DNA of 21,461 nucleotides, taken from an uncultured Clostridia bacterium. Lineage in GTDB: Bacteria; Bacillota; Clostridia; Christensenellales; UBA1242. How positions within the stretch are numbered: position 1 is the stretch's first letter; every line of letters starts with the position of its first letter. Under the pieces are notes generated by a model. The model searched no databases, had not been told where the DNA came from, and saw nothing but the letters and a program-made list of their open reading frames with translations. The position numbers and the translations under genes were made by a program. Location: the NCBI GenBank assembly GCA_904397185.1, contig CAJFOL010000002.1:1-21461 (forward strand), written 5' to 3'. This document shows positions 6,941 to 14,416 of this stretch, in pieces.

Positions 6941-8423
6941 AGATGATTTGGAGGCTCTTTTTGTACACCTTCTTATAATCATATGCCACCTTCATCCCCT
7001 CTAATATCTCAAAGGATGGGTCGGCTTCAGACACTGTTTTCATGATGATTGAATCGCCTAGGATATCACATACTATATCTTGAATAACTGGCTTTCTTGA
7101 GGCATTGAGGGCTACGGCAAGTTTTACAATTATACCGAGTTTTCTAACCGCATCAAGGTCCTCATCGGTCAAGATATCCTTATATTTTATCCAATCATTG
7201 AGTGAGAAATCATCAAGATTTTGACAAATGCAGATAAAGCCTGCAATCAAAAGTTCTCTATGTGATACACCTGCTATATCTGAAAATACTATCTTCTCAA
7301 AGCCATAACGTGAGTAGTGCTCACTATTAATACATTTGCCTGAATCGTACATAAATGATGCAATACGAAGAGGTTTTACATAAAACCTTGGGAGTTTATG
7401 CATAACTTTCAATTGTTTGAAAAGTATTGTCGCCATATTGTAAACATTTTGGTTTATTGAAAATTCATCGCTGTTAAATTCATAATAACTTTCAAGCGAA
7501 TTTGTGAGAAGGTCATTAAATTTCTCTTGAGATACACTTAAAACATTAACTTGAAGGAGTCCTTCCCTAAGATTTGCTGTCGAAATGGTCACTTCCTTCA
7601 TGTTTAACACTTCAAATAATGCTTTGATTATGGCAAAGCCTGCAGAAATCTTCTCTGCATCATCATAGTCAATACCTTTGATTTTTCTTATCTTATCAAG
7701 TTCAAGCCCTTTTATAAAGTCGAAAGTCTTGTCCATATTCTCGTGGGTGAGAGTAAAATTGTTGTCCACGTTTAGCGAATATTTCTGTATCTTCTTGGCT
7801 ATTCTTCCAAGCGAAATAAAGGCATCACCCATGCCGACAAACTTACAATCAGGGTCAAGGTCATTCATGAAGTCCTGTTTGATAAGTTGACTTTTTATCT
7901 CTTTAACCTTACTGTCAAGATCCTCATCTTTGACGTCTATGTTATATGTTCCAATAGGATAGGTCACAGAGCCGAGGATGGCACGTCTGTTATACTTAAC
8001 AATGTATGTCGAATATGCTCCAACGTAGACAAAAACACCCTTCGCACTGTCAATACTGTTTACTACTGCATTGAAGAGATATTTTATATATTCCTCATCG
8101 TTTAAAATAACAAAATTGAGTCCAGTGTTGTTGTAAACTTCGTCCAAAAATCCCCTGTAATTTCTTGCTTTTAAAATTACACTTGTCGCAGTTGAGATAA
8201 TCTTTCCTACTCCATAGCCTTCAATCATCTTCCTGTATACCTTTAACACCTCAACCATTTCATTCTTGGTGTTTGGTGAGATAAGTTCATTCTTATCAAG
8301 TTCCTCCCCTAGCGGACAACTCTGGTTCTTTACAAGTGACAGACAACTTTTTCCGTTGTTTATCTTGTATATGGATAATTTCAGTGATTTTTCGTTAAGT
8401 TCAATTATTGCTACCTTTTCCAT
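6939..8423 (-). CDS. Degenerate Ppx/GppA-family phosphatase-like protein
   Basis: A 494-residue protein with the layout of exopolyphosphatase/guanosine pentaphosphatase. It has an N-terminal actin-fold pair (STATSVILKARN matches the family's S-T-A-x-R-x-A-x-N; ANLREGLL matches G-L-R-E-G), then a helical HD-like C-terminal half from about residue 310. The phosphate-binding loops are not conserved. ELNEKS at 8-13 stands where D-L-G-S-N-S is expected, and YVGAYST at 133-139 where D-I-G-G-G-S-T is expected. The HD-type segment reads MYDSGKCIN, lacking the usual H-D pair. Catalysis as in canonical Ppx is therefore doubtful, and a regulatory or binding role is possible. ATG at 8423 has AGGAG 5 bases upstream; the GTG two codons earlier would overlap that site. 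It overlaps the ferredoxin gene by 23 bases, implying translational coupling. Its TAA stop lies in a repeat arm. Confidence 0.8.
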   Translation of the reverse strand: MEKVAIIELNEKSLKLSIYKINNGKSCLSLVKNQSCPLGEELDKNELISPNTKNEMVEVLKVYRKMIEGYGVGKIISTATSVILKARNYRGFLDEVYNNTGLNFVILNDEEYIKYLFNAVVNSIDSAKGVFVYVGAYSTYIVKYNRRAILGSVTYPIGTYNIDVKDEDLDSKVKEIKSQLIKQDFMNDLDPDCKFVGMGDAFISLGRIAKKIQKYSLNVDNNFTLTHENMDKTFDFIKGLELDKIRKIKGIDYDDAEKISAGFAIIKALFEVLNMKEVTISTANLREGLLQVNVLSVSQEKFNDLLTNSLESYYEFNSDEFSINQNVYNMATILFKQLKVMHKLPRFYVKPLRIASFMYDSGKCINSEHYSRYGFEKIVFSDIAGVSHRELLIAGFICICQNLDDFSLNDWIKYKDILTDEDLDAVRKLGIIVKLAVALNASRKPVIQDIVCDILGDSIIMKTVSEADPSFEILEGMKVAYDYKKVYKKSLQII

Positions 8424-8598
8424 CTTCACTCCTACTTAAATCTATTGCTTCAACTGGGCAACTTGCCTCGCAAGAGCCACATCTTATACACTTTGTGCGG
8501 TCTATTCTTGCCTTTCCATCTTCATCAAAACTTATGGCTTCAACTGGGCATATAGCAACGCAAGTCCCACAACCTATACATTTTGTTTTATCTACCAT
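8401..8598 (-). CDS. 2[4Fe-4S] ferredoxin
   Basis: A 65-residue clostridial-type ferredoxin with two CX2CX2CX3CP motifs, cysteines at 7/10/13/17 and 37/40/43/47. Both are followed by V-E-A-I, the internal pseudo-repeat of the family. It is a low-potential one-electron carrier in the cytoplasm for anaerobic redox enzymes. No partner oxidoreductase is nearby. The start has GAAGGAG 8 bases upstream. The polar tail (SRSEDGKGSNN) is encoded where the next gene's ribosome binding site and start lie, so translation of the two is coupled. Why a ferredoxin is tied to a Ppx/GppA-like protein is unclear. Confidence 0.95.
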   Translation of the reverse strand: MVDKTKCIGCGTCVAICPVEAISFDEDGKARIDRTKCIRCGSCEASCPVEAIDLSRSEDGKGSNN

Positions 8599-8619
8599 GG
8601 TTAAATCTCCTTCTTGGAT

Positions 8620-8648
8620 ATTCTACCATATTTTTAGATAAAAGTAAA
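8620..8648 (-). promoter_or_regulatory. Sigma-A-type promoter for ferredoxin/Ppx-like operon
   Basis: On the minus strand, TTTACT (8643-8648) and TAGAAT (8620-8625) are separated by 17 bases. They end 21 bases before the ferredoxin start. The -35 box directly abuts the stop codon of the upstream TauE/SafE gene. Confidence 0.7.
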
Positions 8649-9023
8649 CTATTTTTTTACTACTTTTATAACTTGAATTATTGATAATACACATAAAAAC
8701 ACACCGAAAGCCATTCGCAAAATCTTTGAAGGCAAAATTCCTGCTAAAAGTGAGCCAAGAGCGGAAAAGATTATACCACTTAGGATGATATAAAATATCC
8801 CTTTTGTCTTAACATAGCCGTTTTTATAATGCACAATTAGTGCAAAGAGTGCCATAACCAAAAATGACACCAAATTTATCCCCTGACTGAGTTTTTGGTC
8901 AAGCGAGCAAAAGATGGTCAAAAGTGGTATGAGTAGGGTCCCGCCACCCATACCTAGACCACCAAATATACCCGCTAAAAAGCCGAATAAAACATACAAA
9001 AAAATAGTCAAATATATGCTCAT
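8649..9023 (-). CDS. Half-size TauE/SafE permease, second of a pair
   Basis: A 124-residue integral membrane protein with about four hydrophobic segments. Its GGLGMGGGTLLIPLL is the TauE/SafE (DUF81) family motif. Family members export or import sulfur-containing anions such as sulfite or sulfoacetate. Full-length proteins are about 250 residues with two such halves; this is one half. The ATG at 9023 overlaps the stop of the preceding half in an ATGA. The much longer upstream frame is an out-of-frame reading of that gene. The substrate cannot be told. It probably pairs with the neighbouring half to form a transporter. Confidence 0.85.
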   Translation of the reverse strand: MSIYLTIFLYVLFGFLAGIFGGLGMGGGTLLIPLLTIFCSLDQKLSQGINLVSFLVMALFALIVHYKNGYVKTKGIFYIILSGIIFSALGSLLAGILPSKILRMAFGVFLCVLSIIQVIKVVKK

Positions 9024-9379
9024 ATGATAAGTTTTACACCTCCTGCAAACATAATAAGTGCAAAGATTATTCGTACCGCCTTTGGTGGAAGAAATTTTAA
9101 GGCAAATGCCCCGACAATTCCACCTAGTATCACACCAAGCCCTATTGAAATGAGCGGAAAAGATTTGATATAGCCATTTATTACATAGATAAAGGCTGAG
9201 ATTAGGCTGAGCGGAAAGATTACCGCTATCGCTGTCGCATGAGAGCATTTTGCATCAAGTGAGAGCACCTTTTGCAAGATTGGCACACATATCATACCCC
9301 CTCCGCCACCAAAAAATCCGTTTAATAGTCCGATTACCGCCCCGCTTAAGAGTAAAATCACCTTCTTTTTTGTGGACAT
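9020..9379 (-). CDS. Half-size TauE/SafE permease, first of a pair
   Basis: A 119-residue membrane protein counted from MSTKKK. It has about four hydrophobic segments and the motif FFGGGGGMICVPIL, homologous to the second half. The frame stays open to 9586. Internal ATGs at 9439 and 9448 and a TTG at 9586 are possible starts, but none has a good ribosome binding site. The one at 9379 best matches the length of the partner and places a short basic N-terminus before the first helix. It is followed by the second half with a 4-base ATGA overlap, so the two are made together. A canonical gene appears to be divided into two cistrons; both copies look intact, not frameshift debris. Confidence 0.78.
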   Translation of the reverse strand: MSTKKKVILLLSGAVIGLLNGFFGGGGGMICVPILQKVLSLDAKCSHATAIAVIFPLSLISAFIYVINGYIKSFPLISIGLGVILGGIVGAFALKFLPPKAVRIIFALIMFAGGVKLII

Positions 9380-9573
9380 TTTCTTGTCAGACTTTGTCGT
9401 TTTTGTGTCACTCCGACCTTTATCGCCCTTTTTCGTCATTGTTTGCATTAAAACTATCGTGCTTGCAAACATATTAATATTAGTTTTTGCACACTTTAAG
9501 TCTGTAAAGCACTGCTTTATCACTATAAAATTTGTTTTCATATGTTTATTATGAATAAATATGTAAAAATTAT

Positions 9574-9602
9574 TTGATAAAAGCAAAAAAATGTTGTATA
9601 AT
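9574..9602 (+). promoter_or_regulatory. Sigma-A promoter of the large surface protein gene
   Basis: TTGATA (9574-9579) and a consensus TATAAT (9597-9602) are separated by exactly 17 bases. The start codon follows about 38 bases later with AAGGTGG as ribosome binding site. It lies within the longest possible upstream extension of the minus-strand TauE frame, which supports a shorter start for that gene. Confidence 0.85.
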
Positions 9603-9640
9603 GTTAGGGTAAATGCAGTTTTTTACTTAAAAGGTGGACT

Positions 9641-12600
9641 ATGAAAAAATCTAAAACTATAAAGACTAATTCAACCTTATTAAAACTTTGTGTGGCTTTT
9701 GTCTTTCCTTTCACCCTTTTTGGTGGTGTGGCTATATCTAATGTCGCACATGCTGATAATGATAATTATGTAAGTCAGTGGAGTGAAGATGTCAGTGTTA
9801 CAAACGGAGACTTCACGTCTGGCTCTACTTTATCATCCTCAAACTCACTTTCTGGCTGGAGTGCTATCGGTTCTCAAGACGGCACATACTCTACTGCTAC
9901 CGGTATGTTTGTCGACACAGGCTCGGGGACTAGCACTGGTGATGGCTCGAATGAAACCTTCAACGAAAATCAAGAGAGATATATGCTTCAAGAAAACCCT
10001 GGAAGCAATATGGGCAGTGACAGTAGAGTCTTTATGATAAACTCAAAACAAAATATTGACCAGTCTAATATCCTTGCATCTAAGGGCTACCGCTCAGATA
10101 CGATCACCCTTGAGGCGAACTCTTTCTATGTGTTCTCTGTGGCAGTTAAGACCGCCCTAAACGGCGATTCAAACCCTGTCAATGCATCTATTTATGTAAA
10201 TGGGCTTACTGACAGTGATGGCAACTCCCTTGAAGTCGGTGTTGAAAATATAACTACAAGAGAGTGGAAAGAATACACCATATATATTGCAACTGGCGAC
10301 TCCTCTCAAGAAGTAACCGTAGACCTCTACCTTGGCGACAAGGAGGACAATAGAAGTTCGGGTGCGGTCTTCTTTGATAGTGTAACAGTCACCAGATATT
10401 CAAGCAATGCCTTCTTCGCTGAGTGCTACTCAAGCAGTGGGAATGCATATGTAGGAGCGGACTCAGTTGAAAATCCAGAACAACCATACGACCTTGTTAT
10501 TGACGGCGAAACTTACGAAAACTGCTACGTTGTTGACAGTTTAAGGGATGTCAGTGCACTTATTGATACAAGTGAGTATAACTTTGACTTTGAAGATGAG
10601 GACACCTCGGCAAACCACCTTGGCGACAAGTGGGAAATTGTGGATAGTTCTATTGAAGGTCATGCATACATTGAAGATATCCGCAATATGCAAATTGTCG
10701 ACTTTGAGACAATCTCGGGCGGTTATGATTATATTGGAGACGATTTAACCTATCAAAACGAAAAGGCTATGATTCTCACCACAAAAGGCGAAAATGGCTA
10801 TGTTGGTGTGCAGTCTACAGATTTTGAAATTAAGGCACACACCATATACAAAGTCTCTTTCAATTTAAAAGTTGCTGAAATTACCAGCGGGTCATTCTAC
10901 TTTAAAGTTCAAGAGAACGGCACAATATATGAGACCTACTCGGGTGTTATTACAGACAATGAGGATGATGACACTCGCGACTACCTCGCCCTTCAGGACG
11001 GTCAAACAAGCGGTTACTCATCTAATGTCGATGATAAGTTCAAAAATGACTACCAAACAATTGAAATGTATATCAAAGGTCACTCACTCTATGACACCTC
11101 GGTCAACTTCCAATTGTGGCTGGGTGACAGCGAAACAAATGCGAACGGCTGTGTGATTGTCGACAATATTACTGTCGAATATGCTGATAGTGAAGAGTTT
11201 GCTGGCGGGTCTAACACTGTCGAGTTTACTTCTTTCTCTGGCTCACCTTCGACAATCCCTAATTCATACTTTAATGCAACAGAATTTAACGGCGAAAACT
11301 CCTACCCTATCACAGCATCAGATTGGACAAGCGAAATAGAGGACGAAAACTACAACACAAGCGGTGTGATTTACCTTTACGACATTGACAATTACAACAA
11401 CACCTATCTTAACAAGTATCCTTGGGCGGGTTTCTTCCCAGGACACCCAACTAACAAGACAGACGTTGACATTCCAAACAATGTCTACATGATGTACAAC
11501 AGCACAAATTCTTATCAGTCGCTCACTTCTTCGAGTTATACCCTCTCAAGCGACTCATACTACAGACTTTCATTCAATTATCGCAATGAAAATAGGATTG
11601 CAGGGCTCAACCCTTCGAAGATAAAGGTTGAAATTATTGATGACAATGGTATCACCCTTTTCTCAAAAGATAATATCTATAGTTACGAGCAAAATGACTG
11701 GGGAGAGGCAAACATCTATTTCCACACTGCCGAACTTGTAAGTCACAACATTCAAGTCAGGATATCGTTTGGTACCGAGGATGATAAGGTTGGCGGGATT
11801 GTCTACCTTGACAACTTCGTGGTAAGTGAATCTTCAGAAGACGAGTTTGCAGCCGCACCAAGTGTCGATAAGACCGACTTGACAGACTACTATCTTAACC
11901 TCGGCAATATCACAAATGATATTACCTCCACTCCTGCCTATAACTTCACAGTCGAGCCTATCTATGACCTTGCAGACGATGAAGAGTTCGCCTTTGCAGA
12001 AGGTGGAATTATCAGCGGAAAGGATAACCCATATGGTGAGGACTATATTATAGATGACTCGAACTATCTCGTACTTTCCACCCGTCTTGCATCAAGAGCG
12101 ACTTTGACCTCTGCTTATACTGTAAGCATGAGTGCTGACTCATACTACAAACTCACCTTCGACCTTGCTACAATATTTGGTCAATCGGCAGAAGATGCAA
12201 GCACTGATGAGCATGACTGCACATATGGTGTTACTATAACTATTGACGGCTTTGAACCTATCACTGAGATTGTAACTAAAGGTGAACTTAAATCTTTCAC
12301 AATCTATACACAATGTGGCGAGGAGACCACTCCAACTATTGCCTTTACACTTGTATCTGACTGTCACGAGACTTTAGGTACCGCACTTATCACTCACATT
12401 GATTTTACTCCTGTTACCGAGAATGAATATAGAAATGCATCTCTTGCAAGTGGCTATGGTGAAAATATCTTCACGGCAGGTCAACAAGACGTTGCTACAG
12501 ACGATGATACTTCAGATGATGAGGATACAGACACCGATACCGATGATACAACCACCCCATCACAGACTTCGCCTTGGCTACTGATTTCTTCTCTTATATT

Positions 12601-13138
12601 TGGTGTTGCTATAATCGTGGCTATCATAGGCTTTGCTCTTAGACATATTAAGATTAAAAAGATTGAAAAGATTAGACAAGAGAATTATGATAGAAAACTC
12701 TCTAAGAACCATGACACTATCCTTGTTGAAGCACAAAAACGTCGTGACGAAGAAGTTGTAAGTCTTCAAAATGCTAAGAAATCACTTGAGAAAGATAAGG
12801 AAACACTTGAGGAAAATCATAAAGCATTTATGAAAGAAAGCAGGCTCAACAGCAATGGTAAGATTTCAAAAGAAGTCGAAAGAGAAATCAAACGTTACAA
12901 CAACGAGATTATAAGAATTGACGAAAAAATCAATATTATCTCAGAAAAAATTGATACTGTTATGTCAGCCGAATATCTTTTAACACTTGAAAGACGAATT
13001 GTCGCTGAAGAGGATGAAAACTATAAGAATGAAAGAAAGGCATACAAAGCCCAGATGAGGGAACTTAAACAGTTGCAAAAACAAAATCCTTCAAACGACA
13101 ACCAAGGCAGTGATTCAACTGACAATCAAGAGAAATAA
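9641..13138 (+). CDS. Large exported multidomain protein with C-terminal membrane anchor and coiled coil
   Basis: A 1165-residue protein. A signal peptide spans residues 1-38: a basic start, a hydrophobic core LCVAFVFPFTLFGGVAI and an AHA-D cleavage site. Four related extracellular beta-rich domains follow at about 32-260, 318-525, 540-736 and 762-933. Each has a segment like Y-Y-x-L-S-F-x (for example SYYRLSFNYR) and later a strand ending G-x-V-x-x-D-x-V-x-V. These resemble CBM4/9-like or galactose-binding jelly rolls. An Asp/Thr linker at about 953-975 leads to one transmembrane helix (about 978-1002, WLLISSLIFGVAIIVAIIG). After it come basic residues and a charged coiled coil of about 130 residues inside the cell. 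Carbohydrate or wall binding is inferred from fold resemblance only. No catalytic domain is seen. It is monocistronic, with its own promoter and terminator. Confidence 0.88.
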   Translation: MKKSKTIKTNSTLLKLCVAFVFPFTLFGGVAISNVAHADNDNYVSQWSEDVSVTNGDFTSGSTLSSSNSLSGWSAIGSQDGTYSTATGMFVDTGSGTSTGDGSNETFNENQERYMLQENPGSNMGSDSRVFMINSKQNIDQSNILASKGYRSDTITLEANSFYVFSVAVKTALNGDSNPVNASIYVNGLTDSDGNSLEVGVENITTREWKEYTIYIATGDSSQEVTVDLYLGDKEDNRSSGAVFFDSVTVTRYSSNAFFAECYSSSGNAYVGADSVENPEQPYDLVIDGETYENCYVVDSLRDVSALIDTSEYNFDFEDEDTSANHLGDKWEIVDSSIEGHAYIEDIRNMQIVDFETISGGYDYIGDDLTYQNEKAMILTTKGENGYVGVQSTDFEIKAHTIYKVSFNLKVAEITSGSFYFKVQENGTIYETYSGVITDNEDDDTRDYLALQDGQTSGYSSNVDDKFKNDYQTIEMYIKGHSLYDTSVNFQLWLGDSETNANGCVIVDNITVEYADSEEFAGGSNTVEFTSFSGSPSTIPNSYFNATEFNGENSYPITASDWTSEIEDENYNTSGVIYLYDIDNYNNTYLNKYPWAGFFPGHPTNKTDVDIPNNVYMMYNSTNSYQSLTSSSYTLSSDSYYRLSFNYRNENRIAGLNPSKIKVEIIDDNGITLFSKDNIYSYEQNDWGEANIYFHTAELVSHNIQVRISFGTEDDKVGGIVYLDNFVVSESSEDEFAAAPSVDKTDLTDYYLNLGNITNDITSTPAYNFTVEPIYDLADDEEFAFAEGGIISGKDNPYGEDYIIDDSNYLVLSTRLASRATLTSAYTVSMSADSYYKLTFDLATIFGQSAEDASTDEHDCTYGVTITIDGFEPITEIVTKGELKSFTIYTQCGEETTPTIAFTLVSDCHETLGTALITHIDFTPVTENEYRNASLASGYGENIFTAGQQDVATDDDTSDDEDTDTDTDDTTTPSQTSPWLLISSLIFGVAIIVAIIGFALRHIKIKKIEKIRQENYDRKLSKNHDTILVEAQKRRDEEVVSLQNAKKSLEKDKETLEENHKAFMKESRLNSNGKISKEVEREIKRYNNEIIRIDEKINIISEKIDTVMSAEYLLTLERRIVAEEDENYKNERKAYKAQMRELKQLQKQNPSNDNQGSDSTDNQEK

Positions 13139-13160
13139 GTTTGATTAATTTCATAAAACA

Positions 13161-13192
13161 AAAAAATGCAATCGTAACTGATTGCATTTTTT
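13161..13192 (+). terminator. Intrinsic terminator of the large surface protein gene
   Basis: A perfect stem of up to 13 bp pairs 13161-13173 with 13180-13192 (core ATGCAATC/GATTGCAT). It has a 6-nt loop and a six-T run, and lies 22 bases after the stop. Confidence 0.93.
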
Positions 13193-13212
13193 GCGACCAA
13201 ATTTCGCCCAAC

Positions 13213-13506
13213 TGTCCGCCAAACTTAGTTTGGATCACTGTCCGCGAACCAAATGTTCGACGATTGTCCGCCAAACTTAGTTTGGATCACTGTCCGATAG
13301 AGTGTGTTTTGGGTTTAGACTGTAATTCCGCTCTAACAAACATGATAAAAAGTGTTTCAACAACTCCGCTCTAACAAACCAAATGCTCGGCGACTGTCCG
13401 CAAACCAAATGTTCGACGATTGTCCGCCAAACTTAGTTTGGATTATTGTCCGATTGTCCGATTGAATATATTTTAATTTTAGTATAGACTTTATCTCCGT
13501 TCTTAT
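13213..13506 (+). repeat. Repeat array with 26-bp period, same family as the minD-side repeats
   Basis: TGTCCG occurs at 13213, 13239, 13265 and 13291, and again at 13395, 13421 and 13447, each exactly 26 bases apart. Two alternating 20-base inserts fill the gaps. One contains the palindrome CCAAACTTAGTTTGG (13219, 13271, 13428). The other contains CAAATGTTCG with flanking GAACC or AAACC (for example CGAACCAAATGTTCG at 13245-13259). After a palindromic unit come a variable stretch and the tail TCCGCTCTAAC (13327-13337 and 13364-13374) or its variant at 13495-13506. Positions 13271-13370 align with the reverse complement of about 2905-3001. The short frames in both strands here are translations of repeats, not genes. 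From 13507 to 13593 I see nothing further. Confidence 0.88.
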
Positions 13507-13593
13507 AGAGAAATTTGTGTCATAAATAAGGAGGTTTGTCAACTTATATGGCTTGCCACATTATATTCTTATGATGTGTACTTAAAGAAACAA

Positions 13594-13627
13594 AAAAACT
13601 ATCCAAGTTTATGCAAGGATAGTTTTT
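13594..13627 (-). terminator. Intrinsic terminator of the zinc-ribbon/poly-Asp gene
   Basis: An 11-bp stem pairs 13594-13604 with 13617-13627 (core ACTATCC/GGATAGT) and has a 12-nt loop. On the minus strand it continues into a T-rich run. It begins 6 bases after the stop codon. A T-rich tract on the other side means it could also act on plus-strand transcription. Confidence 0.88.
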
Positions 13628-13632
13628 ATTTT

Positions 13633-14172
13633 TTAGTCTTCGTCATCATCGTCATAATCGTAATCGTCATCGTCAAGGTCGTCACTATCATCATCGTCAG
13701 CAAAATCATCGTCATCGTCATCATCATTGTCATCGCTGTCGTCATCGTCACTAAAGTCATCATCTTCTTCGAATGATAAGTCGCTATCCCCGTCATCAAA
13801 ACTTAAATCTGGCGCCAAGTCATCGTCATCATCAAGAAGTGAAGATTTTGTAATATCATTGACTGATGCCATGTCTCCTGTCTCGTCATCCATTGTCATG
13901 ATATCATCCTCATCGTCACGAACCATGTAATCTTCCCAATCTGAATTAAGTTCTCCATCCTCGTTTTGATGCTCTTTCAAACAACTTGCGCACATTATCT
14001 CATCAGGTTGGATATAGTTGGTCTTGCAAATTGGGCAAAGTTCAAGGTCAATATCATCAACGTAATCTTTCTTTGCTTCAAGTTCTGCCTTACAAACTGG
14101 GCACAGTTTATCCTTCTTTTGAATATAATTGATTTCGCATCTAGGGCATCTTATATAGACTGGTTTTCTCAT
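13633..14172 (-). CDS. Double zinc-ribbon protein with long poly-aspartate tail
   Basis: A 179-residue protein starting MRKPVYIRCPRC. AAGGAG lies 7 bases before ATG at 14172; the longer frame to 14199 is not supported. Two zinc ribbons have identical spacing, CX2C-X11-CX2C, with cysteines at 9/12/24/27 and 46/49/61/64. Each has the same N-Y-I-Q turn between the pairs, so they arose by duplication. From about residue 70 the protein is overwhelmingly Asp, Glu and Ser. The last 50 residues are nearly all Asp, encoded by a GAT/GAC trinucleotide repeat prone to slippage. A basic-protein or nucleic-acid-mimic role, or binding to RNA polymerase as in acidic-tailed delta subunits, is conceivable but unproven. 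I do not recognise a named family. It is monocistronic, with its own promoter and terminator. Confidence 0.85.
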   Translation of the reverse strand: MRKPVYIRCPRCEINYIQKKDKLCPVCKAELEAKKDYVDDIDLELCPICKTNYIQPDEIMCASCLKEHQNEDGELNSDWEDYMVRDDEDDIMTMDDETGDMASVNDITKSSLLDDDDDLAPDLSFDDGDSDLSFEEDDDFSDDDDSDDNDDDDDDDFADDDDSDDLDDDDYDYDDDDED

Positions 14173-14221
14173 TTTTAATCTCCTTATATTACCCGCCAAA
14201 AACTATGGCAAAAATTCTTTA

Positions 14222-14292
14222 TTTGTACCTAACACATAGTATCATAAATGTTTTTTTCAAAAGTCTTCATCTATGTTTGGTACTTAACACAT
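14222..14292 (-). promoter_or_regulatory. Direct repeat around the start of transcription of the zinc-ribbon gene
   Basis: TTTGTACCTAACACAT (14222-14237) and TTTGGTACTTAACACAT (14276-14292) differ by two changes and lie 54 bases apart on the same strand. The second overlaps the -10 box and transcription start; the first lies in the leader. The arrangement fits a pair of regulator sites, though no regulator is identified. Confidence 0.45.
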
Positions 14293-14319
14293 TATACATA
14301 TTTAATATGAAAATGTCTA
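14291..14319 (-). promoter_or_regulatory. Sigma-A promoter of the zinc-ribbon/poly-Asp gene
   Basis: On the minus strand, TAGACA (14314-14319) and consensus TATAAT (14291-14296) are separated by 17 bases. This gives a leader of a little over 100 bases before the ATG at 14172. Confidence 0.78.
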
Positions 14320-14322
14320 ACA

Positions 14323-14371
14323 TTTTTAGCAAATTTTTAGCAATTTTTTAAAAATTTTTATGCTAATTTTT
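14323..14371. promoter_or_regulatory. Helically phased A/T tracts upstream of the promoter
   Basis: Five T tracts of 5-6 bases begin at 14323, 14334, 14344, 14355 and 14367, that is 11, 10, 11 and 12 bases apart. In-phase A-tracts of this kind bend DNA. They sit directly upstream of the minus-strand -35 box, where such DNA can act as an UP element. The tracts are embedded in a repeated ATTTTTAGC motif. Confidence 0.55.
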
Positions 14372-14416
14372 AGCCTAAAAAATATAAATTTATTTGCTGG
14401 TATTTTCAGGTAAAAA

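Noticed and set aside
8620..8648. A riboswitch in the ferredoxin leader
   Set aside because: The leader is only about 15-20 bases after the promoter, too short for an aptamer.
9024..9248. N-terminal extension of the second TauE/SafE half
   Set aside because: The extra 75 residues are an out-of-frame reading of the first half, are polar and Cys-rich, and the ATGA overlap at 9020-9023 gives a natural start.
13213..13460. A CRISPR array
   Set aside because: Constant parts are only about 6 bases, the 20-base inserts are themselves repeated and palindromic, and no cas genes are present.
13141..13542. Short open frames on both strands in the repeat array
   Set aside because: They translate the repeat units (the same D-H-C-P-I-E-C peptide appears near 2990) and include the terminator; no codon or ribosome-site support.
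13727..13930. Serine-rich plus-strand frame
   Set aside because: It is the antisense translation of the GAT/GAC repeats of the poly-aspartate tail.
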